A stretch of DNA of 6,453 nt from an uncultured Clostridia bacterium (GTDB lineage Bacteria > Bacillota > Clostridia > Lachnospirales > Lachnospiraceae). The stretch is taken from positions 1-6,453 of the forward strand of contig CAMHMG010000175.1 of NCBI GenBank assembly GCA_946186175.1, written 5' to 3'. The notes below the pieces were generated by a model that saw only the letters and a program-made list of their open reading frames with translations, was not told the origin of the DNA and ran no database searches. Each line of letters starts with the position of its first letter. Positions within the stretch are counted from its first letter, which is position 1. Position numbers and translations under genes: made by a program. Shown in pieces: positions 6,211 through 6,453 of the stretch.

Positions 6211-6453
6211 TTATTGACTGGTCAGTTGTTTTCGCATCTGTCTCGGAGAAATACCGTATTTTCTTTTGAATATTCGATTGAAGTTTGACAGATTAGTAAA
6301 ACCGCATTGTAATGAAATGTCAAGTATGGAGTCCGCTGTGTTTGTTAATAACGTGCGGGCTTCTGTTACTCTGTAGTCATTTAAGTATGTAACAAAACTC
6401 ATCCCTGTATGGGTCTTGAAGAATTTCATAAAGTGAGAAGGACTGTAATGACA
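6211..6453 (-). CDS. AraC-family transcriptional regulator, C-terminal DNA-binding domain only (5' end outside window)
   Basis: The frame is open to the right edge; the residues before the first in-window Met (C-H-Y-S-P-S-H-F) continue the AraC fold, so that Met is internal and the gene is cut by the window, leaving 80 residues. The first helix-turn-helix is represented by YSPSHFMKFFKTHTGMSFV and the linker helix by YLNDYRVTEARTLL. The second runs through SILDISLQCGFTNLSNFNRI (from about 6330), followed by the family signature FKRKYGISPRQMRKQL. These are the standard AraC/XylS positions, including the I-x-x-I-S-x-x-C-G-F core and the G-x-S-P-x-x-x-R end. The protein stops within a few residues of the signature, as is usual. 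The N-terminal ligand-binding or receiver part is not visible, so its signal is unknown. It is transcribed toward the kinase operon. Confidence 0.93.
   Translation of the reverse strand, partial: CHYSPSHFMKFFKTHTGMSFVTYLNDYRVTEARTLLTNTADSILDISLQCGFTNLSNFNRIFKRKYGISPRQMRKQLTSQ

Noticed and set aside
6214..6225. Inverted repeat TGAC-TG-GTCA near the convergent gene ends, considered as a terminator
   Set aside because: The arms are only four bases, the loop is two bases and no T run follows, so it would not form a working terminator hairpin.

Overview
The window looks like a chromosomal piece of an anaerobic Clostridia, most likely Lachnospiraceae. The evidence is a moderate-to-low GC content with frequent AGA and ATA codons, a lysine-rich protein that I recall as the DUF6033 type found in that family, and the style of the large hybrid sensor kinase. 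The genus cannot be decided from the sequence alone. Coding density is very high, with no gap over 30 bases, and I see no RNA gene, mobile element, CRISPR array or convincing terminator.

Layout from left to right. (1) Bases 2-619 (+) hold the 3' part of a DUF6033-like gene of unknown function with a Lys/Glu-rich coiled coil. (2) Bases 635-5428 (+) hold one uninterrupted gene of about 1597 residues. It joins a six-helix membrane domain resembling an ECF-transporter S component, a seventh helix that looks like a signal peptide, a fourteen-repeat two-component-regulator propeller, a Y_Y_Y domain, a further membrane helix, a HisKA/HATPase kinase core, a receiver, an HPt domain and a C-terminal tail with a degenerate two-copy repeat. 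(3) Bases 5425-6186 (+) overlap that gene by 4 bases and encode a 253-residue protein with a degenerate receiver followed by a canonical receiver, and no output domain. (4) Bases 6211-6453 (-) are the C-terminal end of a convergent AraC-family regulator that runs off the right edge.

Genes 2 and 3 form a natural phosphorelay: an extracytoplasmic propeller and/or a membrane S-component-like domain senses a ligand, and phosphate passes H996 -> D1294 -> H1459 in the kinase, then to D185 of the two-receiver protein. The final output is not visible, because the partner has no DNA-binding or enzymatic domain. The nearby AraC gene is a possible but unproven part of the circuit. The most unusual feature is the in-frame fusion of a transporter-substrate-binding-like membrane domain to an otherwise complete propeller hybrid kinase. 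The degenerate receiver in the partner is the second point worth following.
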